Source of the DNA: Saccoglossus kowalevskii | Lineage: Eukaryota > Hemichordata > Enteropneusta > Harrimaniidae | Length of the DNA stretch: 64,000 bases | Direction of reading: 5' to 3' | Assembly (NCBI RefSeq): GCF_000003605.2 | Contig: NW_003118931.1 | Coordinates: 141,134-205,133 of the forward strand | Part shown: one piece after another, positions 1 through 11,429 of the stretch | Position numbering within the stretch: the first letter of the stretch is position 1 | How the letters are laid out: every line of letters starts with the position of its first letter | Made by a program: the position numbers and the translations under genes | Notes under the pieces: model-generated | The model's input: the letters and a program-made list of their open reading frames with translations, nothing else | The model's database searches: none | Told to the model about the DNA's origin: nothing

Positions 1-3000
1 TTTTTAGATAGATAATGGCATTTTAACATTGATCCCTATAATATTTTGTCTCTTTACAGAAAATGAGAAAGGTATATATTATTATTACGAATTTTGATAT
101 TTTTAACACATTACATAATCACATTTACTAATACTATAACAAATCTATCTATAAAATATATAATACCAAAGTTGCTTATGACAAATTATTTGGTATAAGT
201 AAAACGCGCAGAGACCTTTTCTAGACCGTGTCAATCTGTTTTTGGAGAAAAGCAAATTGAACAATCCGTTTACATATACTACAGTGAAATAAAACATGTT
301 ATCATTAAAACTCTCTTATTCTATGAAAATGTTTCAAGCCTTCCTGACATTAACATATACCTACACTATTAGTACAATTTCCAGACATTAAGATACGTCA
401 TGAGTTTCTTCATCTTTGTAACATGCAATGTATAATTCACTAAACCAATGCTTTGAAGACTACTTCTTTTCGAGGTAGGATATATCTTGGTGGAGATCTT
501 GAAAAAAACACGGGAAAAGGGAATGCAAGAGTTAGAATACGCTAGCATAGTTCTTAATGAAATTATACTATACGACAAACAATAATAATCCAAAATCCAT
601 TCTATATATAGTACGAATATTTTCGAAAGACGAATCATGTGCTATTAATTAGCTAGTATGTCATATTATATATTCCTAACATATGTTTTATCGGGCGCCT
701 ACTTTTTCTTTTGAAAATTGATATCCTCACCAACCCACGCATTCCGGATGAATATTGTGCTAATCAGTAAATGAAAAGTAAATTTCAGGGAAATGGACAT
801 ATGCTAATATTATTACAACAGTTGATGCATCGGTGACATTAACAGAAACACAGATCGTTATACATGGGTAAATTTTCACATAATATACTGCTGCGATCCG
901 TCATAGACACTCGCATACAATATTAATTGAATTGATAGTGCAGTACTGTAACAATGGCAGTGTCAAATTGTGCGTAATCCTTCATGTGAGATTAATGCCA
1001 CCGACTTGATTGGCCTAGAAAATACTTATTAACTCATGTGACATGGAAATATTGTGCAACATGCTGGTGAAAGTCATTACGTACCTATACTGACAGCCAT
1101 ATATCAGTATGTCCATGTAACACAATCACGTATTTTATCACGTATTTTATTGTATTTAATCACGAGTGTGCGACTATAACGGTGAACCAAGAAACCAAAA
1201 AAACATGTACACAAATAAAAGTAGACATTTTAAAAGACGTTTTAAAATATGCAAAAATATGATACCTTAATAAGGTCGCATATCCAATATACACAACAGG
1301 TGTTCTCAGTCATGATGCTTGTATAGATGAATTGCAATAAAAGTTCAATAACCTCGAAAACAAGACAATTATCTAGCAATAAACACCATACACAGGGCAA
1401 TGTACACCATACACAGATACACAGTACAATTCACCGTTATCGAACATATTCAGCTTCTTGTACATCGCCAAGATGATCATATGTGACAACCACCATTAAC
1501 CAATATGGGTGATAGTCAGCAAGTAGTCCTGCACTAAGCAGGTCCTAATGTTATTTATTCATAACCTCAAGTGGAACCATATGCTTCCTAAAACGGATAC
1601 ACATAAACACTCTATGTCATGTCATGTAAATTTGTTTAAATGAGTGAATCAAGCGAACAAAAACGTTTCTTTGTATTCACAATGTCACCAGACTTTTTAC
1701 AGTAAAGACGAATTATAATGATTTGGTCACAAAGAAATATTTATATTAATATTGAACGAGAAATTGTCTAAAGATAAAATGACAAGTAACACAAATGTGA
1801 AATATCGCCATATTGCATTAACATAATGACGTGTATTTTTGTTCAACATTTAAAAAGGAAACGTTTTTAATAAAGTTTACAGTATTTTACTAATGAAATG
1901 TATAACGACTCTGTAACTGTATTGTAATGCATTGCATAATTATATGCGATTCAGTAAAAAACGGAATGAGTGATATGAATAGAGGAGTTTCCGCTCACTG
2001 TGAATCTCGCGTAAAGCATGCAAAGCATTGACCGAAATTTAGTCGCCAAAATCGAATGATTTGATACGTAACTTTTTTTAGTTCAAATTCGAAATATCAA
2101 TATTTCGGGTATAAAGGTTGTTACATTATCTTCATATATACGACCTTTAATTGTTGTGCAAAACAGTTAACAACATTGTGTGTTTACATAGAATCTGACA
2201 TTCAAAATGGGTCTGTTCCCTATTAATAAATTACTGGGTTAGACAATTAAATTACCTTCGGGCCATTAGACAGAACTCGAACATTGGGGAAAAGGAAGTA
2301 CACGATCATATGTTCGTAAACCTTACGGTGATTGATGAACTTGGAAAGTCAAAAACTACTCCTACTCGACCGTTCAATATCAGATTCATTAATCGAAACG
2401 TGGACGAAATAGAAAACATTAGATCGGTGTTCACTGTATAATAATTTTGTTAAAGCCCGTCGCTTAAATGGACCATGCGCCGGTTTCCCATTTTAAAAAT
2501 GAAACAGGATCTATTATGCAAATGAATGTAAATCTTACGTGGACATGCGTAAATCATGTACTCATGAATTTCAATTTAACACAGCGTACCTGTGTTGCCA
2601 ATTATTATTCAGAATCAAAATGCATTTAAATCTGTTACTGTTCACTCGCGCGCTCTCACTCTCGGGGCTGCTCCTAAAATAACTGTAATGTTTTTTTCCG
2701 TGTATCTTTTTGTCAAACTAAGAGTCGAACGAATTGTGTTGTCCTGCGGGTACGCATGCTATTAACTACGTTCCTATCACATCAAATTTCCCCGTAATTT
2801 CCTGAAATCTCGTGACAGTTTTGGTTCTCGTTACCACGCTGCCGAGTCAGATTCGAGCAACATGTCGCGTGATGCGAGCTGTGATTCATCGGCTTTTTAT
2901 AGTTCATCCATACGAACAGGAACCATGACGTTGGATGTCACGGTGAAACACGAAATTAAATAACAGCCGTGCTGCTTGTTGTATTATTTATAGAAAGGAG

Positions 3001-6000
3001 TGATACTATCTTGTGAACCTGCCCTCGCTGACATGGAAGTAGAAAGTCATTTGTGGTGCACAGTCTTAATAAACTCATGTGGGGATATGCTCTCAATCAT
3101 TAGCCTTATTTTGTCCTTTTATCCAGGGTTCTAATTTAAAAAAAAAGAAACAAACTCAACACATGTATTTAGACCCTCGTTACCAAAACTGTCGCATGCA
3201 CTAAAGCTCAACTATGCCATCGACACATAACTCTCCGCCGACTGGCGATGAATAAATGAACAGAACACGGTTGCATTGATCACACCGGAGGCATGTATAC
3301 CCACACGGGCAATACATTATCTTGCTCACACTCACATACCATATTTCAAACTAGTAAGATGCTGTGACATTAATTTAGTCGAATACTCTGTTGGAACACG
3401 GATTTCAAATCATTTTCATATAATATATAAAAAAAAATAACTCGTACTGATCTGATAATGCGAGTTCTTCCTATGAAGAGTGACAACAGTTTTATCCGCA
3501 TTTAATGTGATTTTTGATTACAAATGTGCTGGCAATTTATTACATTTTCAAAATGTAAATTGGGTATTACCCTACCCCCTGCAAAGCTACAGCGACAACT
3601 ACAACTGTATACGCGAGATAATGAGAATACCGAGTGTACGTTGAGCTCTATATTATTATAATGTTCTACTATTAGTGGTGGATACATAATGCAGGCTGCC
3701 TTCAACGCCTGCTTATTCTCGCGGACGGCTCACCAATGCTAGCTATGAGAATGATATTGAGCTACTGAAACGTACCAGTCACGTTTGCTTTATTAGAGTC
3801 TGCGATTCATTTGATGGATACTAGAGCATCTCGAAAACCATCACCTATTTGTTAAAGTGAAATCTGTCTGGTTTGTCTACTAATCTCATCATGTGTGTTC
3901 GCCGTTTGTGAGGTAGGCCCAATTAACATACACATCTATAAGGCTTTTTGTTTTTCATCAACTCAGTGGGCAATTAAAAAAAACGCATGCAGTAGCATCA
4001 TTACACCCTTTCGAAAGGTAGCATTATTTGTTTTCAATTCTGAACCACCGTTTCGCATAATGTCTTATAATTAGTTCTACGCATGGGTATATAAAGAAAT
4101 TTTAAATTTTAATAATTCATTTGTGTTACATATTATACACATGTTCCCAAGACAATTTGGTTTCTGTTATCGTATCCTAACATATGTGGATATGTTTTCT
4201 CATAATCATGTCGTTATAGTCTCTGAAACGAATTATGTGTCAGTTTTTCAGACTCTGTTGCTGTCACTAATGTATATTGCTATGTAGTTGTATATATGCC
4301 ACTTTGCTCTGTTAAATCACTAAAGCTCGTCGTGTTTAATCCTGCATTCCGTACTTTCCCTCATTAGAGTGCCGAACGAACGCTCAACATCCTTTAGCGT
4401 CGTGCAAGTAAAACACAATTCACTTCAGCACCTAATGCTGAATGCACCAATTCCTACGGGAGTTGTGGAAATTGATTGGGAGTTCATGCTCCATCAACAC
4501 ACCGAGTCACGGAGACAGAAAGTAGACCTAATAGAATGAAATCCTCAATCTGTTATAAATAAAGCAAGTTAGGAAGTAGAATGATTGAAGGGTTAGCTTA
4601 TGTAGCAAACTGGCTTCTCGAATTAGCCAATGATATAAAATATAATACAGATTGTAATGGTAGAACCGATGGGGTATTTAACATAGGTAAAAATCTAATG
4701 AATCAAGTTGATTAGAAACGCTATGGCTGATAATATCTATCGATCATGTTATTAAATGTCAGCATCTTAGATATTATCAGTATATTATCATATTGCGAAA
4801 GTGAAATTGACTAGCGTTCATGGGATGATAATTTGATCTTTTAAACTATCTCGTGATATATTCATCATGCACAGAAATATTGTTGTCTGACTTGAGCCCA
4901 TGAGTCCTTTAATCTCATGTGGCAGGAAGCAAGAAAGATCTCGCGTCTCAGTTTGTCAAATATGCACACGTATTCACGTCGACAGTGACTATTTTATGTA
5001 TGACTGTATGGTTTGAGCTGTGATGTAAAGTTGGTTTGGTTGGTCTTGTATATATGAATATGAAGTATGTAGTATAACATATACGACGTTTCTATATATG
5101 TACACAAATCTAGTTCTCAGCTTCCTATAGCTTTCTGCATAATCGACATTGCACGCTGTGCAATCAACTGCAATTTTTATTAAACGCGATGAGAATCTTT
5201 ATGTCTGTATTTATTATTATAGCTTTTTATATGTACATGCGATAGTTTTCTCAACGTGTCTTCGGGATACGCGTATATGTTCAACCAGTGTCTTCTTAAG
5301 TGCCCTTTAAATTGCAATATGGCACCAAACATGGCGATGGTGATCAAAAGCTTCGCAGGCAGACCTTGACGTTCAATTATTAATTTTGTACCAGTGATGG
5401 GCTAATAAAAACAATAGAGAAGTCCCTCTAGAGTGTATTGATACCTTACCTTAAGGTTGCGTCTGTTCCAATGAATTCAACTTAGTTACAATTATAAAAG
5501 GCGGTATTGTAAAGGTTGTGTGTGTCTTAACTCATGTACAATGGCTTCCATCTACCGTACATGGTATAAAGTTGGCGTACTGATTTAATGTATTGGTAAA
5601 TTTAACTGTTTGGGACGCGGATATTTTTTTATGAAAGATGTTTTGAAACACAAAGAAGCTAACCAAGTTAGAAATTTAAATGCTGCTTGTCAAGACCTGA
5701 TAGGAAACCTGCCAGGAAGAATGAAATTAAAATCATTGTACCCTACTTTGTTTTGGTGTTTCTAGAAAATTAATATTGTCAACAAGTCATGGTATAAATT
5801 TAATATTTTAGAAATCTTGACAAGAACTACAAGCAACGGTCTTCATATTCTTCGTCCAATCATATTGGACATAATAAGTTGATCTTTTCCTAAAAAATCA
5901 TGTAACATATATCTGATTTCATCTTTTCTAATTTCCGGAATTTGCTGAGTTTCTATGTTTAGTTCTATCCACGTCAGACATATAATTATATGTATTTTAG

Positions 6001-7262
6001 TATCAAACGTAAACATAATATGTAAACTGTATATGTGTCAGTTATGTACGCCACGGTGTTATTATCAGAGCTGAATGTGACCATACAACCTTGCGTATGA
6101 CATATCACATACAACAGGACCTTACTAAAACAATTCAACACCAAAACATGCATGGTCTTTTTTATTTATGATGCCAAAGTGTCTCCTTTTTTATTCTCAT
6201 TCTCGTTACGTTACCTTGCATATGCATGGCTACTGATTGTCTGATTTAATAACTGGGACAAGCGCACGCAGTAATCGGTAAACCTGATGATTGACTGACT
6301 GAAACATGCTTGAATTAAACCCAATCGTCGAAGTTAAGTATTTTAACGCACTCATTTCTGATAATGCACAAAAACTGAAACCCAGACAGATGATATTGAA
6401 TAGTCTTGGCCAAATTCGATTTGTGAAATATCTAGTTGATGATTAACTTTAGCAATTATCTCTCAGGTCATGCGTTGACTTCCACTGAATCACAATTATT
6501 GCGCAATAAAGAATTAATATGGACTCCATATTGCAGTTTTCCCATCGCTGCGCAGAGATTATAGACGATAACCCATTAAATGTAAATATATATAAACAAA
6601 TAAAAGACACATATATTTGATACTCTAGTATTAAAATAAGATGTGACGTTGCTGCTAATGTTATGAATACGTTTTCAATTTACTGCCACTTCAATGTTTA
6701 TACTCACGGGAATGGAGCAGTAGACTGGCACAGATTTATAGTTATTGAATTGCCTCTTCTTCTTACAATTAAGGTTTGGATCCATAGATTATCAGTATTA
6801 CAATATGGTGGCACTGTTCTTGTTTCGGTATAATGAACTAAGAGATATATATGCAATTATAGTGCAACAAATGTCCATTTTATGCTTATGAGAAATTATT
6901 TCATTCACCTACTTATATGTAGTGAATGACTTCTATCATCAAAAAACTATATACATGTCATCTTTCAAATGTGTTGTTGTGCCGTAATTATTTTATAGCA
7001 ATATTATAGGGTATAAATAGCTCATCTATCCGCCTATATTTTTTAACATATATACCAAACACTTATCAGCTGTATTTTATTTGAATTCGTGTGACGGAGG
7101 TGAAGGGAATAGTTAATTAGTACTGAGTTAATTAGTTAATTTTCGGAGTTCAAGTGCGGGTAATATGTTGTTCAATTGCATCATTAATGCTGCACCGTCA
7201 ACAGTCCATGTTTACCCAAATGGGTACAAAGCAACAGAACACTAGCAGCCTGTCGGTTGAGA
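1..7262. other. AT-rich intergenic or intronic DNA, no gene seen
   Basis: About 7.3 kb without a convincing exon. The open frames are short, low-complexity and without paired splice signals. The stretch around 2640-3260 is a little richer in GC but its frames close quickly. No tRNA-like B box, long hairpin or clear transposon end was recognised. It could be intronic or intergenic. Confidence 0.5.
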
Positions 7263-7264
7263 TA

Positions 7265-8039
7265 GCTCCGCTGTTATCAATGCACATTTCAATTAATCAA
7301 CTGAATATATCATCAGAAAATGAACAATATGTATAGTGTTAAAGCAATCAAATTTGCTGTTTTCAACAAACATTTGAAAACATAACTTTTTATCAAAAAT
7401 ATTCATTAAAATTAGATAATTGAAGAACAAAATCATCACGAAATAAATCTGAGAGAGGTCTACCTGCAGTACCTATGTAGTATATATAATATCAGAGCAA
7501 TTAGACTTGCGGTTTTTAACAAGAAGTCGAAAATATCACTTTTTATCAAAAATGACAAAAATATTCATGAAAATTAGAGAATTAATGATATCATCACGAA
7601 ATTAACAAATCTGAGAGAGTTCCACAGGTAGTACCTGGATATGTAATATCAAAGCAATCGGACTTGCGGTTTTTAACAAGAAGTCGAAAATATCACTTTT
7701 TCTCAAAAATGACAAAAATATTCATCAAAATTGGAGAATTAAAGATATCATCACAAAATGAACAAATCTGAGAGATACATACCAAGTATCAAAGCATTTG
7801 GGCTAGCGGTGTTCAATAAGAAATCAAAAATAAAATTTTTGACCAAAATGACAAAAATATTCGCTATAAATAAGACAATTGAACATATCCATATGAAAGT
7901 TCCACAGCTATAGAGTTTGTGAAGAAGAAGTCGGAAATGTAAAGTTGACGGCGACGACGACTGGGACGACGGCGACGACGGACGCCGACGCACAATCAGT
8001 AATACTATAAGCTCCGCTCGACTTCGTCGACAGCGGAGC
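7265..8039. mobile_element. TA-flanked non-autonomous inverted-repeat element
   Basis: A 775-bp element. It starts with GCTCCGCTGT (7265-7274) and ends with its exact reverse complement ACAGCGGAGC (8030-8039). Both ends are flanked by TA (7263-7264 and 8040-8041), as expected for a TA target duplication of the Tc1/mariner type. Inside are four diverged direct copies of a ~150-bp unit, starting near 7336, 7489, 7646 and 7786, each with a core like 'caaagcaatcggacttgcgg'. They are followed by a GC-rich run of GACGACG-type triplets (about 7945-7990). No transposase frame is visible. A subterminal copy of AGCTCCGCT makes the 3' end a strong hairpin. The layout (internal repeats, GAC-rich tail, terminal hairpin) resembles abundant repeats I remember from bivalve genomes. 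The assignment to a superfamily is inference. Confidence 0.72.
7336..7900 (+). repeat. Four diverged ~150-bp tandem copies inside the TA element
   Basis: Copies begin near 7336, 7489, 7646 and 7786, at spacings of 153, 157 and 140 bp. Copies two and three are the closest pair and share most of 'gacttgcggtttttaac' and the following 'aagtcgaaaatatcac'. The first and last are more diverged. Each copy ends in an 'aaatctgagaga' block or its remnant. The gradient suggests internal expansion by unequal exchange after, or as part of, formation of the element. Confidence 0.75.
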
Positions 8040-8040
8040 T
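8010..8040. repeat. Terminal hairpin, AGCTCCGCT stem
   Basis: AGCTCCGCT (8010-8018) pairs perfectly with AGCGGAGCT (8032-8040). Within the loop CGAC and GTCG form a second short stem around TTC, so almost the whole 31 bases can fold. The outer right arm is also the right inverted terminus of the element at 7265-8039. Such a hairpin could act in end recognition or in cruciform formation; this is not shown by sequence alone. Confidence 0.8.
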
Positions 8041-8259
8041 AACAAGTGGTCTTTTGGTTTAATCATCTTTCAAAATAAATTTTTCTGTCGTGTATAAATA
8101 AATGACGTATATAATTAACATCGTCATAGCAATCTGTTTAATTAAAGTGGTAATAGCTGTAACGTTCGATCAGTTTTCTCCGATTTATATTTTTAATAAA
8201 ACATTTCCTGTGTCATTAGTGTCAAGTTGAAATGTGGTCACTAGAAGCATAAAATATGT

Positions 8260-8345
8260 GTTATATACTGACGTCAAATCACTTGCACGTGAAACAAGAT
8301 GGCCGCGAGGTTGCGTCTGGGTCACCGGAAAGCGCCATCTATTGA
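8260..8345 (+). promoter_or_regulatory. Possible promoter: CRE, YY1-type start site, CTCF-like core
   Basis: A perfect CRE palindrome TGACGTCA lies at 8269-8276. About 20 bp further is AAGATGGCCGC (8296-8306), a match to the YY1 site often placed at transcription or translation starts. AGCGCCATCTA (8331-8341), the reverse complement of TAGATGGCGCT, resembles the CTCF core. The cluster is GC-rich in AT-rich surroundings. The individual motifs are short and the grouping is the only evidence. Confidence 0.35.
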
Positions 8346-8418
8346 AATCATATTTTGTCAAGCGAGGGTACTGTGCGAAATGTCAAATGTGTCAATTATT
8401 GAGAGGCTAAACCTCTGA
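8299..8418 (+). CDS. Small open frame starting inside a YY1-type motif
   Basis: A 39-codon frame that begins MAARLRLGHRKAP and ends IIERLNL before TGA at 8416-8418. The ATG has A at -3 and G at +4, a good start context, and sits in the YY1-type motif, a configuration known from real animal genes. The first 16 codons are basic and alanine/leucine/arginine-rich, and later codons become AT-rich. GT at 8370-8371 could be a splice donor, so only the first part may be coding. No family was recognised. Alternatives are a short peptide, a 5' exon, or chance. Confidence 0.22.
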   Translation: MAARLRLGHRKAPSIEIIFCQARVLCEMSNVSIIERLNL

Positions 8419-8419
8419 T

Positions 8420-10600
8420 TTAGGTGTCATTTACAATAATAGTGTTCGTCGTGCATGACATTAGTCTTTTGTAGGGCCTCTTTCCCATGCAATTGTCTCT
8501 AAACCGGTAACATTTGGTCGTCTTAATGTGGTTATATTTAAACAAATAAATGATCAAAATCACAGTTATTGCCGCTTTAAATAGATGTGTTTTCGGTGAC
8601 TTGTTTTTTAGTAGTCCCACTTGTGACAGATTTGCATTATGTAAAGTGATGTGGGGTCAAGGGTCAAGGGTGTCTGGAGAAAAAACTAATCGCAATATAT
8701 GTAACCATGCCCCATGAATTGTACAATCGACACGATACATTGTACTATAAATAGATAACCCAATCAATGTTTTTATTGCAAAAGCATATTCAAATTTTTA
8801 TTTTACAACATCAACAACTATCCGTCTAAAACACAATCCACTAAAGAAACATTGACTCCTTAGTAAAATTCATAGTCTTCGTATAATTCCGTGTGTCACA
8901 GATTGCAAGTTTTAAAGATTAAAGTCAGTTTTAAGCTTGTGTCGCTACGCTCGTTATCGACATAATTTTATTTTACAATGTTTTAAAAGTTGATACATGT
9001 CTATACGTAAACACTTCCGTGGACTGAACACTTAGTCTAATTGTATGTTTGTTTTTTGTATTATAAATCAGTATACATACTGTATTCAACGTATTTCGAT
9101 TTGAGTTGTAAACAGCGATAATCACGTGACTTGTTTGATATGTTATGTGTTGCATTATTCAGTTATTATGCTTATATATTCAGAGAGAAACTGATAATTA
9201 CTGTTCATTGTCAGATTTGTGATTTCTTATTTATTTAAATTGTACATATTATGTATTTGTTATTAGCGCACAGAAGAATAAAATACCTTACCTTAAGAGT
9301 AACAGTGACATACATGGTTTCCTATTGTGTTAGATGTCGTAATATTCTATTCTAAACACAGAATATATTTTGACCCCGTGTTGGTCAGAAAATATCAAAA
9401 GCACACAAAGCGCAACTCTGAAGACAACATTACTTTTCCACAACCTTGCCAGACTGAGTGTTGATCACTCTGTGATACTGTGCGTGATTATTTTCTATAA
9501 AGGAATAAAAAACGACGTTCGCGATATTTTACCCGTTTTCGGCAAAGAACTTTGAAAATGCAAGATGTCGATAGAACATTCTATAACACAGTCTATAAGA
9601 AAAAATAAATAAATAACGAATGTACAATTTGCTCTCTATCACATGTCTTGGTCCTGTGACTCGACCCTTCCTTGCTTTCGCTCGTCCACTTTTTTCGTCG
9701 TCAGTATCGAGATTGTCTGTTAACTCAGTTGAACATATGATAAGGAAATCATTTGCGGCTAATACGGGAGATAACATGTGTTAAGTTTCAAGGCAGGATT
9801 GATATTTTATCATATATATCAACACTGCTTCTAGTCGCGAATTACCTCTTATTAATATAAATACAATTATTATAAATATATTATGTCCCTTTGGCGTATG
9901 TGTATAAATGTTATTCTTGGGGGTGGAACATTGAATAGTTTTTGTTTTTTTTATTACATTTAATGAATTCTTAAATTAAAACTTCAGTTATGATTTGTTG
10001 GGTAATCAGGGAACAGCTAAGTAAGAATTTGGGTCAATAATAAATGATGAATAATATAATACGCTTAATAATTAATAAAAACAAAGTAGTCACGATTCTA
10101 TAATATTTGATCACACAGGTGAATTATAATATCCCCGCGAAGGGATTCGTATTACATTCAGACTCCTGGTTATATAACACGTAAGTAAAGTAAAGTATAG
10201 TTATGGAAAATGAACTGGGAATGCACATATGACATATGTATGGAAACTCCATGTGTTTGTGATAACCTATGTAACAAAATGGTTTCCAATTGTGAATATT
10301 TAGTTACTGTAATAACTATGGGGACAGGTATGGCAATTAAGATTATATTAGGTTTCATGTAGAGAATATGACATTTTCATTTCTCTATAACAGAATTTTC
10401 CACTAAACATCAGTTTATTAATAGCTGTTCAGTTCTCATATAATAACCTTGTATACTAGAGTATAGAATGTAAGACAAATACATTATGCAAGAATAATGG
10501 ATGATGGTGGAACTGTACACAGTCTAACCTCGAAATGTACTGTGCCATAACGTATTAAATCAACGTATGTTGACGCAGCCGCGTTAAATCTGCTGCTTTG
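8420..10600. other. AT-rich DNA without a supported gene
   Basis: A - strand frame at 9529-9777 has a stretch that reads like protein (CSTELTDNLDTDDEKSGRAK, then a basic run) but then turns into AT-rich aromatic residues and has no ATG-plus-splice context I trust. The rest is AT-rich with no repeat or RNA gene recognised. Confidence 0.4.
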
Positions 10601-10614
10601 ATTATGCAAATATT

Positions 10615-10702
10615 CTTTATGAACTGGATACGGCTTCTGCGGCTCGAGGTCGTGCGGCGGCCGTACGACCGAGGGCGCAAAAGCCGTATCCAGTCCATAA
10701 AG
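10615..10702. repeat. Long near-perfect hairpin (two ~43-bp arms)
   Basis: The left arm begins 'ctttatgaactggatacggc' at 10615. It is matched on the opposite strand by the right arm ending at 10702 ('gccgtatccagtccataaag'). The arms meet at about 10658 with almost no loop. About seven of 43 positions differ by eye. The GC-rich centre contrasts with the AT-rich flanks. It lies about 360 bp downstream, in its reading direction, of the Crypton-like recombinase remnant, so it may be part of the 3' region of that element. It could equally be an independent fold-back element. Confidence 0.7.
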
Positions 10703-11059
10703 GTTTTATCATATACCTTATACGAAAAAAACGTTTTTAATTATATTTTTCTTCGCTTGTCTGACCCCAAGAGAAAACCTATTCGATTAAATCCGGGTTT
10801 CGATATGGACCTTTTTACTGGCGCGAATTTTTTCGGGGGATTTTAAACTAGGCAAACAACTCTCACACAATACACAAATGAATGTCGCCAAATATATCCA
10901 CAAATTACGTTTTAATGAAACAGCAAGTGAACGTAAATTGATAAGAATATTTTAACGGTAAAAAATACGAACTCATTATAAATTTTCTTTCTTAAGAACT
11001 CACATCAGACAACTAATAAAGTATTAGCTGTTCGGGTTAAGAATGAACACTACAGTCAT

Positions 11060-11421
11060 TTACTGACTGTCCGACTTATACATAACAAACGGACGTTTTC
11101 TTGGAGCTGATGTTGTAATAGCGGGTAGAGACACGTTGATTTCACTGTTGTTGAAAACTGTAGTTGGTGAACGAGAAACAATTGCTTGACGAGAAGCAGT
11201 TTGGTTTACAGTTCTAGATTCGGGCGTGGCTCGACCCCGTGAGCTCCACTAAGAATATCTGAAAAGCGTCGATGATCTTCGATGGAGACAGTATCGTAGT
11301 GCTGTAAACGTGACACGTTTTTGTGACCAGCTATCTTTATGATTTGTTGGGGTGGAATGCCGGCTTTCGTCAGGGTAATGGTGAGTCCAACGGGTCTTTT
11401 GGTATATTTCCCACATACTGA
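11060..11421 (-). pseudogene. Crypton-like tyrosine recombinase, C-terminal remnant
   Basis: Read on the - strand, this region encodes TKRPVGLTITLTKAGIPPQQ, then IIKIAGHKNVSRLQHYD, then a tail with SDILSGAHGVEPRP. This matches the C-terminal catalytic box of tyrosine recombinases: the (T/A)GHKNV..L..Y block that carries the active-site His and the nucleophilic Tyr. The GIPP-x-I-x-x-x-(T/A)GHKNV form is characteristic of animal Cryptons and Crypton-derived host genes. The N-terminal part is absent from the window, and the C-terminal tail continues only after a break in frame, so it is a dead copy. The upstream edge (minus-strand sequence ATTATTCAG) could be a splice acceptor or a truncation point. 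The host elements cut and paste through site-specific recombination rather than a DDE transposase. A DIRS-type recombinase is a less likely alternative. Confidence 0.68.
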
Positions 11422-11429
11422 ATAATATC

